Made by a program: the position numbers and the translations under genes. 59,767 nt of DNA. Origin: Lysobacterales bacterium (lineage in GTDB: Bacteria > Pseudomonadota > Gammaproteobacteria > Xanthomonadales > Xanthomonadaceae). Of the stretch, positions 41,834 through 51,506 are shown in pieces; the stretch's first letter is position 1, and each line of letters begins with the position of its first letter. The notes under the pieces are model-generated. The model saw nothing but the letters and a program-made list of their open reading frames with translations. It was not told the DNA's origin and made no database searches. The DNA lies in NCBI GenBank assembly GCA_020442465.1, contig JAGRJY010000154.1:1-59767 (forward strand), read 5' to 3'.

Positions 41834-42706
41834 TTACAGCACGTAGACGAACAGGAACAGGCCCAGCCACACCACGTCGACAAAGTGCCAGTACCAGGCC
41901 ACTGCTTCGAAGCCGAAGTGTTGGTCCTTGGTGAAGTGACCCTTGGCGCAGCGGAACCAGATCACCGTCAGCATGATGGCGCCGAGCGTGACATGCATGC
42001 CGTGGAAGCCGGTCAGCATGAAGAACGTCGACCCGTAGATGCCCGAACCCAGAGTGAGGTTGAGCTCGCCGTAGGCGTGCGCGTACTCGTGCACCTGGTA
42101 GTACAGGAACACCGCGCCAAGCACCACGGTGGCGCCCAGCCAGAACAGCAGGGTGCCGCGCTTGCCGGCGCGCAGGGCGTGATGCGCAATCGTGATCGTC
42201 ACGCCGGAAGCCAGCAGCAGCAGCGTGTTGAGCAGGGGGATGCCCCAGGCAGGGATCGTCTCGAATGCACCGCCTACGTTGCCCGGGCCGTTGGTCGGCC
42301 AGGCGCCGTCAAAGCCCTGCCAGAGAATGGCGTGCGTCGCCATGCCGTCGCCTTCGCCGCCGAGCCACGGCACCGACAGCGTGCGCGCGTACCACAGCGC
42401 GCCGAAGAACGCGGCGAAGAACATCACTTCCGAGAAGATGAACCAGATCATCCCCATCCGGAAGGACACGTCTACCTGCTTGTTGTAGAAGCCCTTGATC
42501 GACTCGGCGATCACGTTGCCGAACCAGCCGAACAGCATGAAGATCAGGATCGCGACGCCGGCGAACATCAGCCATTCGCCCCAGGCATGCCCGTTGATCC
42601 AGTTCGCCGCGCCGACGACGGTCGAGAACAGCCCGACCGACCCGACGATCGGCCAGTGACTGTGATGCGGTACGTAGTAAATGGACGCGTCGTGGGTGTC
42701 GGCCAT
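41834..42706 (-). CDS. ctaE: Cytochrome c oxidase subunit III
   Basis: A 290-residue subunit III with seven helices. ESIKGFYNKQVDVSFRMGM near 67-85 and FHGMHVTLGAIMLTVIW near 231-247 are conserved, and the C-terminal AVAWYWHFVDVVWLGLF is diagnostic. It stabilises subunit I and proton uptake. The ATG at 42706 is chosen over a TTG five codons upstream. It lies 23 bp downstream of ctaG. Confidence 0.97.
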   Translation of the reverse strand: MADTHDASIYYVPHHSHWPIVGSVGLFSTVVGAANWINGHAWGEWLMFAGVAILIFMLFGWFGNVIAESIKGFYNKQVDVSFRMGMIWFIFSEVMFFAAFFGALWYARTLSVPWLGGEGDGMATHAILWQGFDGAWPTNGPGNVGGAFETIPAWGIPLLNTLLLLASGVTITIAHHALRAGKRGTLLFWLGATVVLGAVFLYYQVHEYAHAYGELNLTLGSGIYGSTFFMLTGFHGMHVTLGAIMLTVIWFRCAKGHFTKDQHFGFEAVAWYWHFVDVVWLGLFLFVYVL

Positions 42707-42729
42707 GGGGTTCCCCGTCAAGAGATGAT

Positions 42730-43293
42730 CTAGTGTGCGCCCGCGGCGAGCGATGCGCTGGCTCGCTCACGCTCGGTGGCGGCCTCATTGTTGAAGAAAG
42801 TATAGGACAGAGTCAGGGTCGCGACCTTGTCCGGCAGGGCCGGATCGATCACGAAGCGCACCGGCATCTCGCGCTCCTCGCCGGGGGCGAGCGTCTGCTG
42901 GGTGAAGCAGAAGCACTCGGTCTTGTTGAAGTAGATCGACGCCGCGCTGGGCGCCACCGAGGGCACGGCCTGGCCGACGATCACCTTGTCGGAGTCGTTG
43001 CGCGCGTAGAACATCGCCTCGGTGATCTGACCCGGGTGCACCTTGAGCGTCGACTGCTCGGCGCGAAAACTCCAGGGCAGCCGGGAGTTCACCGAGGTAT
43101 CGAACTCGACCACGATGTCGCGGCTCGGATCGACGTCGAAACCCACGGATTCCTGCGCGGCACCATCCAGTTTGATCCCGAACACCTTCTCGCAGGCGAT
43201 CCGATACACCGGGACCAGCACGAACGCGAAGGCGAATGCCACGACGCACGCCATGAGCGCGCGGCGAAGCAGCGTGGCGTTCGCCCCCGTCAC
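42730..43293 (-). CDS. ctaG: Cytochrome c oxidase assembly factor CtaG (Cox11)
   Basis: A copper chaperone for the CuB centre of subunit I. The 187 residues have one N-terminal helix (about 9-28), a periplasmic Ig-like domain and the copper-binding ECFCFTQQTLAPGE (about 126-139). VPVYRIACEKVFGI is the conserved membrane-proximal segment. The start is GTG, overlapping the stop of the 40-residue ORF by GTGA. Confidence 0.95.
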   Translation of the reverse strand: MTGANATLLRRALMACVVAFAFAFVLVPVYRIACEKVFGIKLDGAAQESVGFDVDPSRDIVVEFDTSVNSRLPWSFRAEQSTLKVHPGQITEAMFYARNDSDKVIVGQAVPSVAPSAASIYFNKTECFCFTQQTLAPGEEREMPVRFVIDPALPDKVATLTLSYTFFNNEAATERERASASLAAGAH

Positions 43294-43412
43294 CGGGTGG
43301 CTCCGAGATAGATGAAGAATCCATAGAAACCGAGCGCCACCAGGCCCAGCCAGATGGCGGTTCGGCGCGCGGCGGCGCGCTGCGGATCAGCGGCGGGCGG
43401 AGCGGGACTCAT
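43290..43412 (-). CDS. 40-residue single-helix protein between ctaD and ctaG
   Basis: A short frame (begins MSPAPPAADPQRAAARR, then a helix TAIWLGLVALGFYGFFIYL, ends GATR). Its layout of a basic N-terminus plus one membrane helix matches the small cytochrome-oxidase-associated proteins found at this place in many proteobacteria. Its stop overlaps the ctaG start (GTGA), which indicates translational coupling. It may be an oxidase small subunit or assembly peptide. No strong ribosome binding site is seen. Confidence 0.78.
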   Translation of the reverse strand: MSPAPPAADPQRAAARRTAIWLGLVALGFYGFFIYLGATR

Positions 43413-43465
43413 GCAGTTCGGCGGCCAGTTGACACCGGGCCGCCCTGCGGGCGGCCCGAACGCAC

Positions 43466-45079
43466 TCAGTGGCTCACGTCACCATGCGCCAGATCCTCAT
43501 CGCGGATCGTCGGCGGCGTGGTGAAGGTGTGATGCGGGGCCGGGGACGGCACGGTCCATTCGAGGCCGCGCGCGCCTTCCCAGACGCGCGTCGTCGCTTT
43601 CTGGCCGCCGCGCACCGTCGACCAGACGATGTAGCAGAACAGCAGCTGCGACAGGCCGAATCCGAAGCCGCCGATCGACGACCACATGTTGAAATCGGCA
43701 AACGCGACGTTGTAGTCGGGGATTCGCCGCGGCATGCCGGCCAGACCGAGGAAATGCTGCGGGAAGAACAGCAGGTTGACGAAGAACGTCGACAGCCAGA
43801 AATGGGTCTTGCCGAGCGTTTCGTTGTACATGTGGCCGCTCCACTTCGGCAGCCAGTAGTACACCGCGCCCATGATCGAGAAGATCGCACCGGTGACCAG
43901 CACGTAGTGGAAGTGCGCCACCACGAAGTAGGTGTCGTGGTACTGGTAGTCGGCCGGGGTGATCGCAAGCATGAGGCCGGAGAAGCCACCGATCGTGAAC
44001 ATGATGACGAAGCCGATCGCGAACAGCATCGGCGTCTCGAACGTCATCGAGCTCTTCCACATCGTGGAGACCCAGTTGAACACCTTCACGCCGGTCGGGA
44101 TGCCGATCAGCATCGTCGCGTACATGAAGTAGATCTTGCCGCCCAATGGCATGCCCACGGTGAACATGTGGTGGGCCCAGACGATGAACGACAGGAAGGC
44201 GATCGATGCGGTCGCGTAGACCATCGCCTGGTAGCCGAACAGCGGCTTGCGCGAGAAGGTGGGGATGATCTCGCTGACCACGCCGAAGGCCGGCAGGATC
44301 ATGATGTAGACCTCGGGGTGCCCGAAGAACCAGAACACGTGCTGGAACAGCACGGGGTCACCGCCACCGGCGGCATTGAAGAAGCTGGTGCCGAAGAACT
44401 TGTCGGTGAGCAGCATGGTCACCGCGCCGGCGAGCACCGGCATCACCGCGATCAGCAGGAAGGCGGTGATCAGCCAGGTCCACACGAACACCGGCATCTT
44501 CAGCAGATCCATGCCCGGCGCGCGCATGTTGAGGATGGTCGCGATGATGTTGATCGCGCCCATGATCGAACTGATACCCATCAGATGCACCGCGAACACG
44601 GCAAACGCCACGTTCGAACCACCCTGCAGCACCAGCGGCGGATACAGCGTCCAGCCGGCCGCCGGCGCGCCGCCGTCCATGAACAGGGTCATCAGCAGCA
44701 TGGTGAAGGCGAACGGCAGGATCCAGAACGACCAGTTGTTCATGCGCGGCAGCGCCATGTCGGGCGCGCCCACCATCAGCGGAATCATCCAGTTGCCGAG
44801 GCCGACGAAGGCCGGCATGACCGCGCCGAAGACCATGATCAGCGCATGCATCGTGGTCATCTGGTTGAAGAACTCGGGGTTCACCAGCTGCAGGCCGGGC
44901 TGGAACAGCTCGGCGCGAATGACCAGCGCCATCGCGCCGCCGATCAGGAACATCAGCAGCGAGAACAGCAGGTACAGCGTGCCGATGTCCTTGTGATTGG
45001 TGGCCATGAACCAGCGCTGGAAGAATCCCGCCGGCGCGTGGTGGTGGTCGTCGTGATGCGCGGTGTGATCGGTAGCCAT
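43466..45079 (-). CDS. ctaD: Cytochrome c oxidase subunit I
   Basis: The catalytic subunit with heme a and the heme a3/CuB centre. The 537-residue protein has 12 helices. It shows FFGHPEVYIMILPAFG (near 237-252; CuB His and cross-linked Tyr), the K-channel/CuB HH pair in VWAHHMFTVGMP, and the heme-ligand region FVVAHFHYVLVTG (near 370). The ATG at 45079 is preferred to a TTG nine bases upstream. It carries a His-rich N-terminus (HHDDHHHA). Confidence 0.98.
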   Translation of the reverse strand: MATDHTAHHDDHHHAPAGFFQRWFMATNHKDIGTLYLLFSLLMFLIGGAMALVIRAELFQPGLQLVNPEFFNQMTTMHALIMVFGAVMPAFVGLGNWMIPLMVGAPDMALPRMNNWSFWILPFAFTMLLMTLFMDGGAPAAGWTLYPPLVLQGGSNVAFAVFAVHLMGISSIMGAINIIATILNMRAPGMDLLKMPVFVWTWLITAFLLIAVMPVLAGAVTMLLTDKFFGTSFFNAAGGGDPVLFQHVFWFFGHPEVYIMILPAFGVVSEIIPTFSRKPLFGYQAMVYATASIAFLSFIVWAHHMFTVGMPLGGKIYFMYATMLIGIPTGVKVFNWVSTMWKSSMTFETPMLFAIGFVIMFTIGGFSGLMLAITPADYQYHDTYFVVAHFHYVLVTGAIFSIMGAVYYWLPKWSGHMYNETLGKTHFWLSTFFVNLLFFPQHFLGLAGMPRRIPDYNVAFADFNMWSSIGGFGFGLSQLLFCYIVWSTVRGGQKATTRVWEGARGLEWTVPSPAPHHTFTTPPTIRDEDLAHGDVSH

Positions 45080-45107
45080 GCCTGCCAACCTCGATTGCTA
45101 AGACGGA

Positions 45108-45986
45108 TCAGCCCTTGGCGGGCGCGATGGTGGATGCCTGCGCGGTCTGCGCGGCGCTGCCCTTGGGCATGTCGGCCTCGGCGAGCCACTGCTCGAACTC
45201 GGCGCGCGGCACCGCCTTGACGACGATCGGCATGAAGCCGTGGTCCTTGCCGCACAGTTCGGCGCACTGGCCGCGGTAGACACCGGGCTCGAGAATGTTG
45301 GTCCAGGCTTCGTTGACGATGCCGGGGATCGCGTCCTGCTTCCAGCCCAGCGACGGCACCCACCAGGCATGGATCACGTCGTCGGCGGTGATGACGAAGC
45401 GGATCTTGGTATTGGTGGGCAGCACCAGCGCCTTGTCCACCTCGAGCAAGTAGTTGGGATTGTCGGTCAGCGAGGGCTTCTCGCCCGAGCCAAGCTGGCG
45501 GATGCGATCGCTGTCGCCATCGAGGCGGCTGACGAAGTTCACCGAGGTCGGCTCGCCCTTGTAGTTGAGGATCTCGTAGCGCCACATCCACTGATAGCCG
45601 GTGACCTTGACGGTCATTTCCGCGCCGGTGACATCGTCGATCTTGAACAGCGTCTTGGTGGCCGGAATGGCCATCGCCACCAGAATCAGGATCGGCACCA
45701 CCGTCCAGATGATCTCGGCCAGGGTGTTGTGGCTCCAGGTCGCCGCCACGGCACCCTTGGATTTGCGGAAGCGCACCATGGCGACGAACATCGCGCCGAA
45801 CACGATGATGCCGATCGCGACGCAGATGCCGAAGATCAGCATGTGCAGCTGATGCACTTCCGCCGCCGTCTGCGTGACACCTGTCGTCATGTTGAGCTGC
45901 CAGCGCTCGGGATTGGCTGCTGCCACGCCCGCCCACAACGCCCCACACGCAGCGGCCCACTGTCCCAGCTTGCGACCAGCCTTCAT
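45108..45986 (-). CDS. ctaC: Cytochrome c oxidase subunit II
   Basis: Accepts electrons from cytochrome c through the CuA centre. The 292 residues have a signal peptide (about 1-23), two helices (about 47-70 and 90-112), and a cupredoxin domain with GYQWMWRYEI and the CuA ligands in GQCAELCGKDHGFM (near 244-257), plus HAWWVPSLG. There is no fused cytochrome c domain. The ATG at 45986 gives a clean signal peptide. It lies 28 bp upstream of ctaD. Confidence 0.97.
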   Translation of the reverse strand: MKAGRKLGQWAAACGALWAGVAAANPERWQLNMTTGVTQTAAEVHQLHMLIFGICVAIGIIVFGAMFVAMVRFRKSKGAVAATWSHNTLAEIIWTVVPILILVAMAIPATKTLFKIDDVTGAEMTVKVTGYQWMWRYEILNYKGEPTSVNFVSRLDGDSDRIRQLGSGEKPSLTDNPNYLLEVDKALVLPTNTKIRFVITADDVIHAWWVPSLGWKQDAIPGIVNEAWTNILEPGVYRGQCAELCGKDHGFMPIVVKAVPRAEFEQWLAEADMPKGSAAQTAQASTIAPAKG

Positions 45987-46074
45987 TCGAGCACCCCGAT
46001 CCTTCAACTTGCCGTGTTCGTTCGACGCCGACGGGTGGTCAGGTATGTGCGCCCCAAGAGCACACGCGCCCCGG

Positions 46075-46539
46075 TCACTGACTCGCCCAGCGCAGAAGGT
46101 CGGAAATGCGGCACGCCAGCGACGTCCGTTCGACACCGCTCAACTGCGCACCCACTTCAACCTGCTTGCCGCCGCAGCGTATCACTACCGCGTCGTCGTT
46201 CCTGTGAATCTGCACCCATGCCGGATGGGCCGAAAAACGCTCACTCAACTCCGGCAGCCCGACCACTGCCAGTCTCTGCCGGCTGACCGAAATGACCTCG
46301 GCCTGTCCGGATCGGCGCCACACCCAAACGAGGCAGGCGGCCAGCAAGGTCGCTTCGGCGAGGGCGAAGAACGGCGCAAAGGCATTGCCCTGCAGCCAGC
46401 TCACGCCGCTGACCGAGGCCGCGACCAAGGCGAACCCGCCGACTACGCCCACCAGCTGCGGCGCGCTCAGAGAACGGTTGGGACGCACGATCAGTCGCGC
46501 CTCACCATCCGCCGTCTCGGGAGCGATCTGGTCGATCAC
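46075..46539 (-). CDS. DUF2244 family membrane protein
   Basis: A 154-residue protein with two helices (about 28-47 and 53-72) after a polar N-terminus (LIVRPNRSLSAPQ, typical of DUF2244). The soluble C-terminal half ends LACRISDLLRWAS. The start is GTG. DUF2244 genes commonly precede cox/cta operons, as here (88 bp before ctaC); the role is not established. Confidence 0.88.
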   Translation of the reverse strand: MIDQIAPETADGEARLIVRPNRSLSAPQLVGVVGGFALVAASVSGVSWLQGNAFAPFFALAEATLLAACLVWVWRRSGQAEVISVSRQRLAVVGLPELSERFSAHPAWVQIHRNDDAVVIRCGGKQVEVGAQLSGVERTSLACRISDLLRWASQ

Positions 46540-46695
46540 GTTCGATCGTCCTTCTAGCCACAGCGGTCGGCGCAGATGCGCGACCGGAAAGCCGCTAGAT
46601 GATAAGACCCGAGCCCAGCAGGGGCAAGCTGAAAACCGCCCGCCCGGAGCCGCTCAGCCCCGCCGAAAGCCGGGCCGGGGCACCTGCGCCAGGCG

Positions 46696-47574
46696 TCAGT
46701 TCTGTTGGCTGGAAGCTTCTCGGTAGAGGTCGGCCGCCATCGAGCGCAGCTCTTCGATCTGCTCGTCATTGGCCTGACGGTCATTGCTGTCGCGATTCAG
46801 CAGCAGGCTGCCGTCCTTGCCCCAGCCCACCATGAGCACCGCACCGCCGCGCTCGCGCGCGATCACCCAGGGCTCGCCGTTGCGGTAGGCGAAGCGATAG
46901 GTCATCCGCCCGCCCTTGTCGTTCTCCACGACCTGACGAGCGAAGCGCACGCCGTTGGAATCAAGGAAAGCGTCCCAGGCGCGGGTCGTGGTCTCGTCGA
47001 TCGCCTGGCCGGAAATCTTGCGCATGCCACCGATGCTGCGCTCGACCTTTTCGAAATCGATCTTCAGCAGATCGGCGGGAGCGATGTCCGGCGCCGGCAG
47101 ACCGCCGCCCCGATCCAGCACGACGTTGGCCTGCGTGCCCGCGCCCTGCGTCAACACCGCTACGGCTTCGGGCGTACCGTAGAGCACGTCGGTGCCGGCC
47201 ACCAGAGCGGCCTCGAAGACGTAGCGTCCTTCTTCATTGATCTGCGCCTGTTCGAAAGGCAGCGCAAACGTGTACGGCAACCGCGGGGGGGCCGGTTCGA
47301 TGCGTTCAGCGATCACCGGCGGCACGATCGACGGATCACTCATGTCGAGCAGGCGCAGGCGCAGGCTGATCTGCGACAGCAGCTTCGGCGGCAACGCCGA
47401 CATGCCTTCGATCGACACCGCGCCACGCACGGCGACGGCGTCGGCAGGTACCGGCGGCGGGCCCTGTCGCTGTGCCGTGTTCTGACGGGCATTGGCCCGG
47501 TCGCTGTCGCCATTGCCCCCACAGGCGGCGAGCAACAGAGACAGCACGAGCACGGACAAGAGGCGAATTCGCAT
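46696..47574 (-). CDS. YbaY-like lipoprotein with extra C-terminal domain
   Basis: A 292-residue lipoprotein. The signal peptide ends LLLAACGG (lipobox Cys near 18). Residues about 45-155 form a YbaY-type beta domain (VRGAVSIEGMSALPPKLLSQ near 48-67; PVIAERIEPAPPRLPYTFALPFE in parts). The remaining about 130 residues make a second domain (MTYRFAYRNGEPWVIARERG) that I do not recognise. The ATG at 47574 is chosen so that the signal peptide is intact. It is not clearly part of the oxidase operon. Confidence 0.72.
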   Translation of the reverse strand: MRIRLLSVLVLSLLLAACGGNGDSDRANARQNTAQRQGPPPVPADAVAVRGAVSIEGMSALPPKLLSQISLRLRLLDMSDPSIVPPVIAERIEPAPPRLPYTFALPFEQAQINEEGRYVFEAALVAGTDVLYGTPEAVAVLTQGAGTQANVVLDRGGGLPAPDIAPADLLKIDFEKVERSIGGMRKISGQAIDETTTRAWDAFLDSNGVRFARQVVENDKGGRMTYRFAYRNGEPWVIARERGGAVLMVGWGKDGSLLLNRDSNDRQANDEQIEELRSMAADLYREASSQQN

Positions 47575-47798
47575 GGGGACTCCCGATCTGAATGACTGCG
47601 GCGGCGCGCTCCTGGTCAACGGCGCGTCGCGGGACGGATTCGAATGTTAGACGGCGGAGTGTAGCAAGGCCTCGTGTCCGACGTGTCGGCGATTCGTTCA
47701 GCTGAACCGGGTATTCGCGCACCTTGCCGCGCGGCCTGCCGGGGCGGGCCGAGCCCGTCGGCGAACGGCCATGGCCGTGCATGCCGGAGCGCAGGGGG

Positions 47799-50700
47799 CT
47801 ACTCCGTTTCCCACCGATAGTTCACGCCGACGCGACTCTCGCGGGCGGACTCGACCTCGATGTCGGCGCGCTCCGAGAGCAGATAGCGCAGGGTGACGAC
47901 GTGGCCCGACTCGAACAAGCCGATGCCGTAGCTGAGGAACAGCGAGGGCGAGAGGTACTTGCCGATCGTGAACGCCGAGCCGCCCAGCGCGGCCGAGTCG
48001 CTGACGCCGATGCTGTCGACGCCCAGTCGCCCGCCCAGCTGGGCTGCGAGCAGATTGCCGCCGAGCGCCGCTGCCGCCTGTCCAAGTCGTTCGCCATCGC
48101 CGCCGCCAGCGCTGCGCAGCGGTTGCCCGAGCACCAGATAGGAAACCGCTTCGGCCTCGTCCAGGGCCGGGTTCGACCATACACGCAGTTCCGGCGCGCG
48201 CGCCTGGCCCTGCACGTCGATGCCCACTTCGACCTCACGCAGCTTGCGCACGGCCCGCAAGTCGATGCCCGGATTGTCCAGCGCGCCGCCGGCAAACAGC
48301 AGTCGGCCGCGGACGATCTGCAAGTCCTGACCATAGGCGCGGTACTGCCCGCGCACGTCCAGCGTGCCGCGGCCCTCGGCCGAACGCCCCGGGCGCTCGC
48401 GGATGCGCAGCTTGCCCTGGATGCCGCCGTCGAAACCGAATCCGCGCAGGCTCACCGACTCGCCGAGCACGAGGTCCACTTCGGCGCTGACCGGCGGCCC
48501 CGGGCGCTCGGCCTGCTCGACCGGGTCGAGCACCACGACATCGCTCGACACGGTTTCACCGGCCTCCAGTCGCTCCAGGTCGAGGCGGGCCTCGGGCACC
48601 TGCACGGTGCCGGCGACCGACACGCGACCTTCGGCGTAGCTCAGCTTCAGATCCGGAGAAGCGATCAGGCGCAGCGTGCGCGTATCCGACAGTCGCACCG
48701 ACTGCCCGACCACCCGCGCGGTCGGCTGGCCCTGATCCGGCCATAGCCCCTCGATCCGAAGTGGACCTTGTCCGCTGTCGATCAGACCCTCGAGCAGCCA
48801 GCGGCCGTCGTCGCGGCGAGCCTCGATCGAACTCTCCGCAAGAATCAAGCCCAGCGCCGGGATGCTGCCGCGCAGATCATCGAGGTGCACGCTTCCCCGC
48901 CACGTGGCCTCGTCGGCATCAGCGCGGTGCAGGTCGGCCCGCAGCCGCCCTTCCGCGCCGACCAGGTCGGGCGTCAGTACGCCCAGCCACGCCACCTGGG
49001 GCACGTCCAGTTCCACATCACCCACCGCGCGCTCGAGCCCGCCCTGGGAAAGCTCGGTCAGACGCAGATCGGCACGCACCGAGCCCGCTTCGACCAACTG
49101 CCCGTCCACCCTCATGCGCAGGAATTCGTCTTCGGGCAGGATCGACGCACTGAGGTGTTCCCAGTCGAGCACCGACACCACATCCCCCTCGTCGATCGCT
49201 TCGACACCGCCCTGCCCGAGGTGAAGCTCCGCACGATGCAAGGACCAGCCCGTCGCCGTCGGTCGGGCATCCAGATCGGCGCGCAGCACGCCACGCACCC
49301 GCACTGGCGACGCCACATCGAGCAGCCTCGACAGGCGCGCGAGTTCGACCTCTTCCACGCGCGCGAGCAACGGTGCATCGACAGCCTCGCGCTGCACGCA
49401 CACCGAGGCATGGCCGTCGCTCAGGCATGCCGGCTCGAGGGTCCAGCCGCGATCGGTCGCCGACCAGTGCAGGGGCTGTTGCAACGTGAAGGCGTCCAGC
49501 CGTGCGTGCTCGATACGCAAGGCCGACACCGAGGCCTTCTGCACCGCCCCATCGAGGCTGGCGGTGAAGGTCGATGCCATCGAGACCAGCTCGTGCTCGA
49601 GCATCAGCCGACCTTGCAGCGCGTCGGGATGGCCGGCCAATTCCGCTTCCAGCCGCGCTGAACCTTCGACCGAGTCCGACGCGACGCCTTCCGCCACGAG
49701 GCGGAGCGGACCGTGATCGGACGACAGCCCGCCCTGAACATGAAGTTCCCGCACGCGCCATGCCTGCCAGGTCACAGCGCCGACGTGCACGTCGCCGTGG
49801 ATGGCCAACGTCGACCAGGGCCAGACGCCATGCAGCGCGCCGTCGACGGTGGCGGTGAGACCGGGCACGAGCCCGTGCAGATCGAAGCGCTTCAGGTCCA
49901 GATCAATGCCACCATCGCGACCGGTGACGCGCGCCGCCCCCTCACCGTAGCGGAGCTGCAGGTCACCCGCTGGCGGCTCGGCGGCGGTCAGCACCAGGCC
50001 GCCGCGTGCCGACATCGGGGCTCCATTCAGCTCGCCGTCCACGTTGAGCTGGTCAACCCGCAGATCCCAGTCGTCGTCGTGCTGCACGGCCTCGACATGT
50101 GCACCGCCGCTCAGGCGACCGCGCAAGTCGGCGAGCAGCCAGCCTGGATCAAACCCTTCGCTGCGCACCTCGGCGACCAGCCGCATCGGCTCGGCCAGCG
50201 TCAGCTCGCCTTCAAGCGCCAGTTCGGGAGGCTCCGCTTCGGAACAGGCCGAGACCTCGACGCCGCAGTCCAGCGTCGTCTCGCCGAGATGCAGCAACAG
50301 TCGTTCGACCACGAGGCGCTGCGCGTCCCACGTCGCATCCAGATCGAAGCCGGGTTCGACCTGCTGGGCACCCAGCCGGCCTTGCCAGGTCAGATGAAGG
50401 GCGTCGGCGTCGCCTTGCAGGCGTCCCTCGCCCGTGAGCCATTCGACCGCGGTACCGGCGGGCCACAGTCGCGCCCGCTCAGCCTGCATTCGCAGCGAAC
50501 TGTCCGCATCCGGCGCCCACAGGCCATCGAGCGACACTCGGCCACCGGCATCATCACTGATCACCACCTGGTCAAGCCGCACGCCCTCGCGCACTGGCCT
50601 GAGTTCGCCCTCGGCATGCAGTGACGGCCAGTCCTGCGCCGAGAACGCGGCGTCCATGCGGACAAGGTCATCCTGTCCTTGCAGGTCGAGACGCAGCGAG

Positions 50701-51506
50701 GCCCCCGGCGGCACCTCGATGTCGAACCGAGCGGCCAGCGCGGCATCGGCCTCGGCGTGCAAGGTCCAGCGCCCGCGACGATCGAGCACGGCTTCGAACC
50801 TGCCGCCGTCGGCAAGTTCCACCGTCACTCGGGCCTCCGCGCTGGTGGCCCTGAGCCGCCCCTCGGCCACGGGCTTGCCGTCGTCCAACCAGGAGGCTTG
50901 CAGCCCGTCGACGCCTGGCGCGGTGCCGACCAGGCGGATGCGGTCCGAACCCCGTTCGATCTCGAGCGAGTCGGCGCGGATCACGCCGGATCGCGCCACG
51001 TCGGCGCGCATCCGGATCCGGTCTGCGAGCAGCAGCTCGCCAAAACGCCACGGGCCGGTCTCGATGTCGCCCAGCGAGAAAGCAACCGGCAACTGCAGCT
51101 CAGGCAGCACCCAGTCTGGAACATGCAGTTTCACTGACCAATCTTCTTCCGCGGGCGCGCCGCCGGACTCGGCTACTGTCATCCGCACCTGTTGCACGCG
51201 CAGGGACTGCAGGTCGACCTGGCGACCGAACAAGGCGGCAAGGCCGATGCGCGCCTGCACGTCGCCCAGTTCGATCTGCATCGCCGGATCGTCGATGCGC
51301 ACGGACCGCAGGACGAAGCCATCGCGCAGGCTGCCTTCGAAGTCCGCCACGCGCAGGCGTCCGTCGGATTGCTCCACGGCCGAGGCGAGCACGAAGCTCA
51401 GACCCGAACGGGTCGAAGTCAGCCAGTACAGGGTCGCGCCGGCGAACGCGACGGTCAGCCCAGCGAGCAGCAGCAGTCCGCGCATCCACCGGCGCGCGCG
51501 ACTCAC
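47799..51506 (-). CDS. tamB: Translocation and assembly module subunit TamB
   Basis: A large inner-membrane-anchored AsmA/DUF490-type protein thought to bridge to TamA and move phospholipids or assist autotransporter assembly. The 1235 residues have one N-terminal helix (about 10-30), then a long repetitive beta-taco body. The C-terminal DUF490 region includes DIQGQARAPELRVWSNPALDEAEAVSYLVLG (in parts), VSYLVLGQPL being diagnostic. The GTG at 51506 overlaps the tamA stop (GTGA). The upstream reading frame extends further but overlaps tamA. Confidence 0.94.
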   Translation of the reverse strand: MSRARRWMRGLLLLAGLTVAFAGATLYWLTSTRSGLSFVLASAVEQSDGRLRVADFEGSLRDGFVLRSVRIDDPAMQIELGDVQARIGLAALFGRQVDLQSLRVQQVRMTVAESGGAPAEEDWSVKLHVPDWVLPELQLPVAFSLGDIETGPWRFGELLLADRIRMRADVARSGVIRADSLEIERGSDRIRLVGTAPGVDGLQASWLDDGKPVAEGRLRATSAEARVTVELADGGRFEAVLDRRGRWTLHAEADAALAARFDIEVPPGASLRLDLQGQDDLVRMDAAFSAQDWPSLHAEGELRPVREGVRLDQVVISDDAGGRVSLDGLWAPDADSSLRMQAERARLWPAGTAVEWLTGEGRLQGDADALHLTWQGRLGAQQVEPGFDLDATWDAQRLVVERLLLHLGETTLDCGVEVSACSEAEPPELALEGELTLAEPMRLVAEVRSEGFDPGWLLADLRGRLSGGAHVEAVQHDDDWDLRVDQLNVDGELNGAPMSARGGLVLTAAEPPAGDLQLRYGEGAARVTGRDGGIDLDLKRFDLHGLVPGLTATVDGALHGVWPWSTLAIHGDVHVGAVTWQAWRVRELHVQGGLSSDHGPLRLVAEGVASDSVEGSARLEAELAGHPDALQGRLMLEHELVSMASTFTASLDGAVQKASVSALRIEHARLDAFTLQQPLHWSATDRGWTLEPACLSDGHASVCVQREAVDAPLLARVEEVELARLSRLLDVASPVRVRGVLRADLDARPTATGWSLHRAELHLGQGGVEAIDEGDVVSVLDWEHLSASILPEDEFLRMRVDGQLVEAGSVRADLRLTELSQGGLERAVGDVELDVPQVAWLGVLTPDLVGAEGRLRADLHRADADEATWRGSVHLDDLRGSIPALGLILAESSIEARRDDGRWLLEGLIDSGQGPLRIEGLWPDQGQPTARVVGQSVRLSDTRTLRLIASPDLKLSYAEGRVSVAGTVQVPEARLDLERLEAGETVSSDVVVLDPVEQAERPGPPVSAEVDLVLGESVSLRGFGFDGGIQGKLRIRERPGRSAEGRGTLDVRGQYRAYGQDLQIVRGRLLFAGGALDNPGIDLRAVRKLREVEVGIDVQGQARAPELRVWSNPALDEAEAVSYLVLGQPLRSAGGGDGERLGQAAAALGGNLLAAQLGGRLGVDSIGVSDSAALGGSAFTIGKYLSPSLFLSYGIGLFESGHVVTLRYLLSERADIEVESARESRVGVNYRWETE

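Noticed and set aside
43469..45220. 583-codon plus-strand open frame antisense to ctaD
   Set aside because: Composition is Arg/His/Asp-rich, an artefact of the complementary strand of a membrane protein gene; ctaD is unmistakable.
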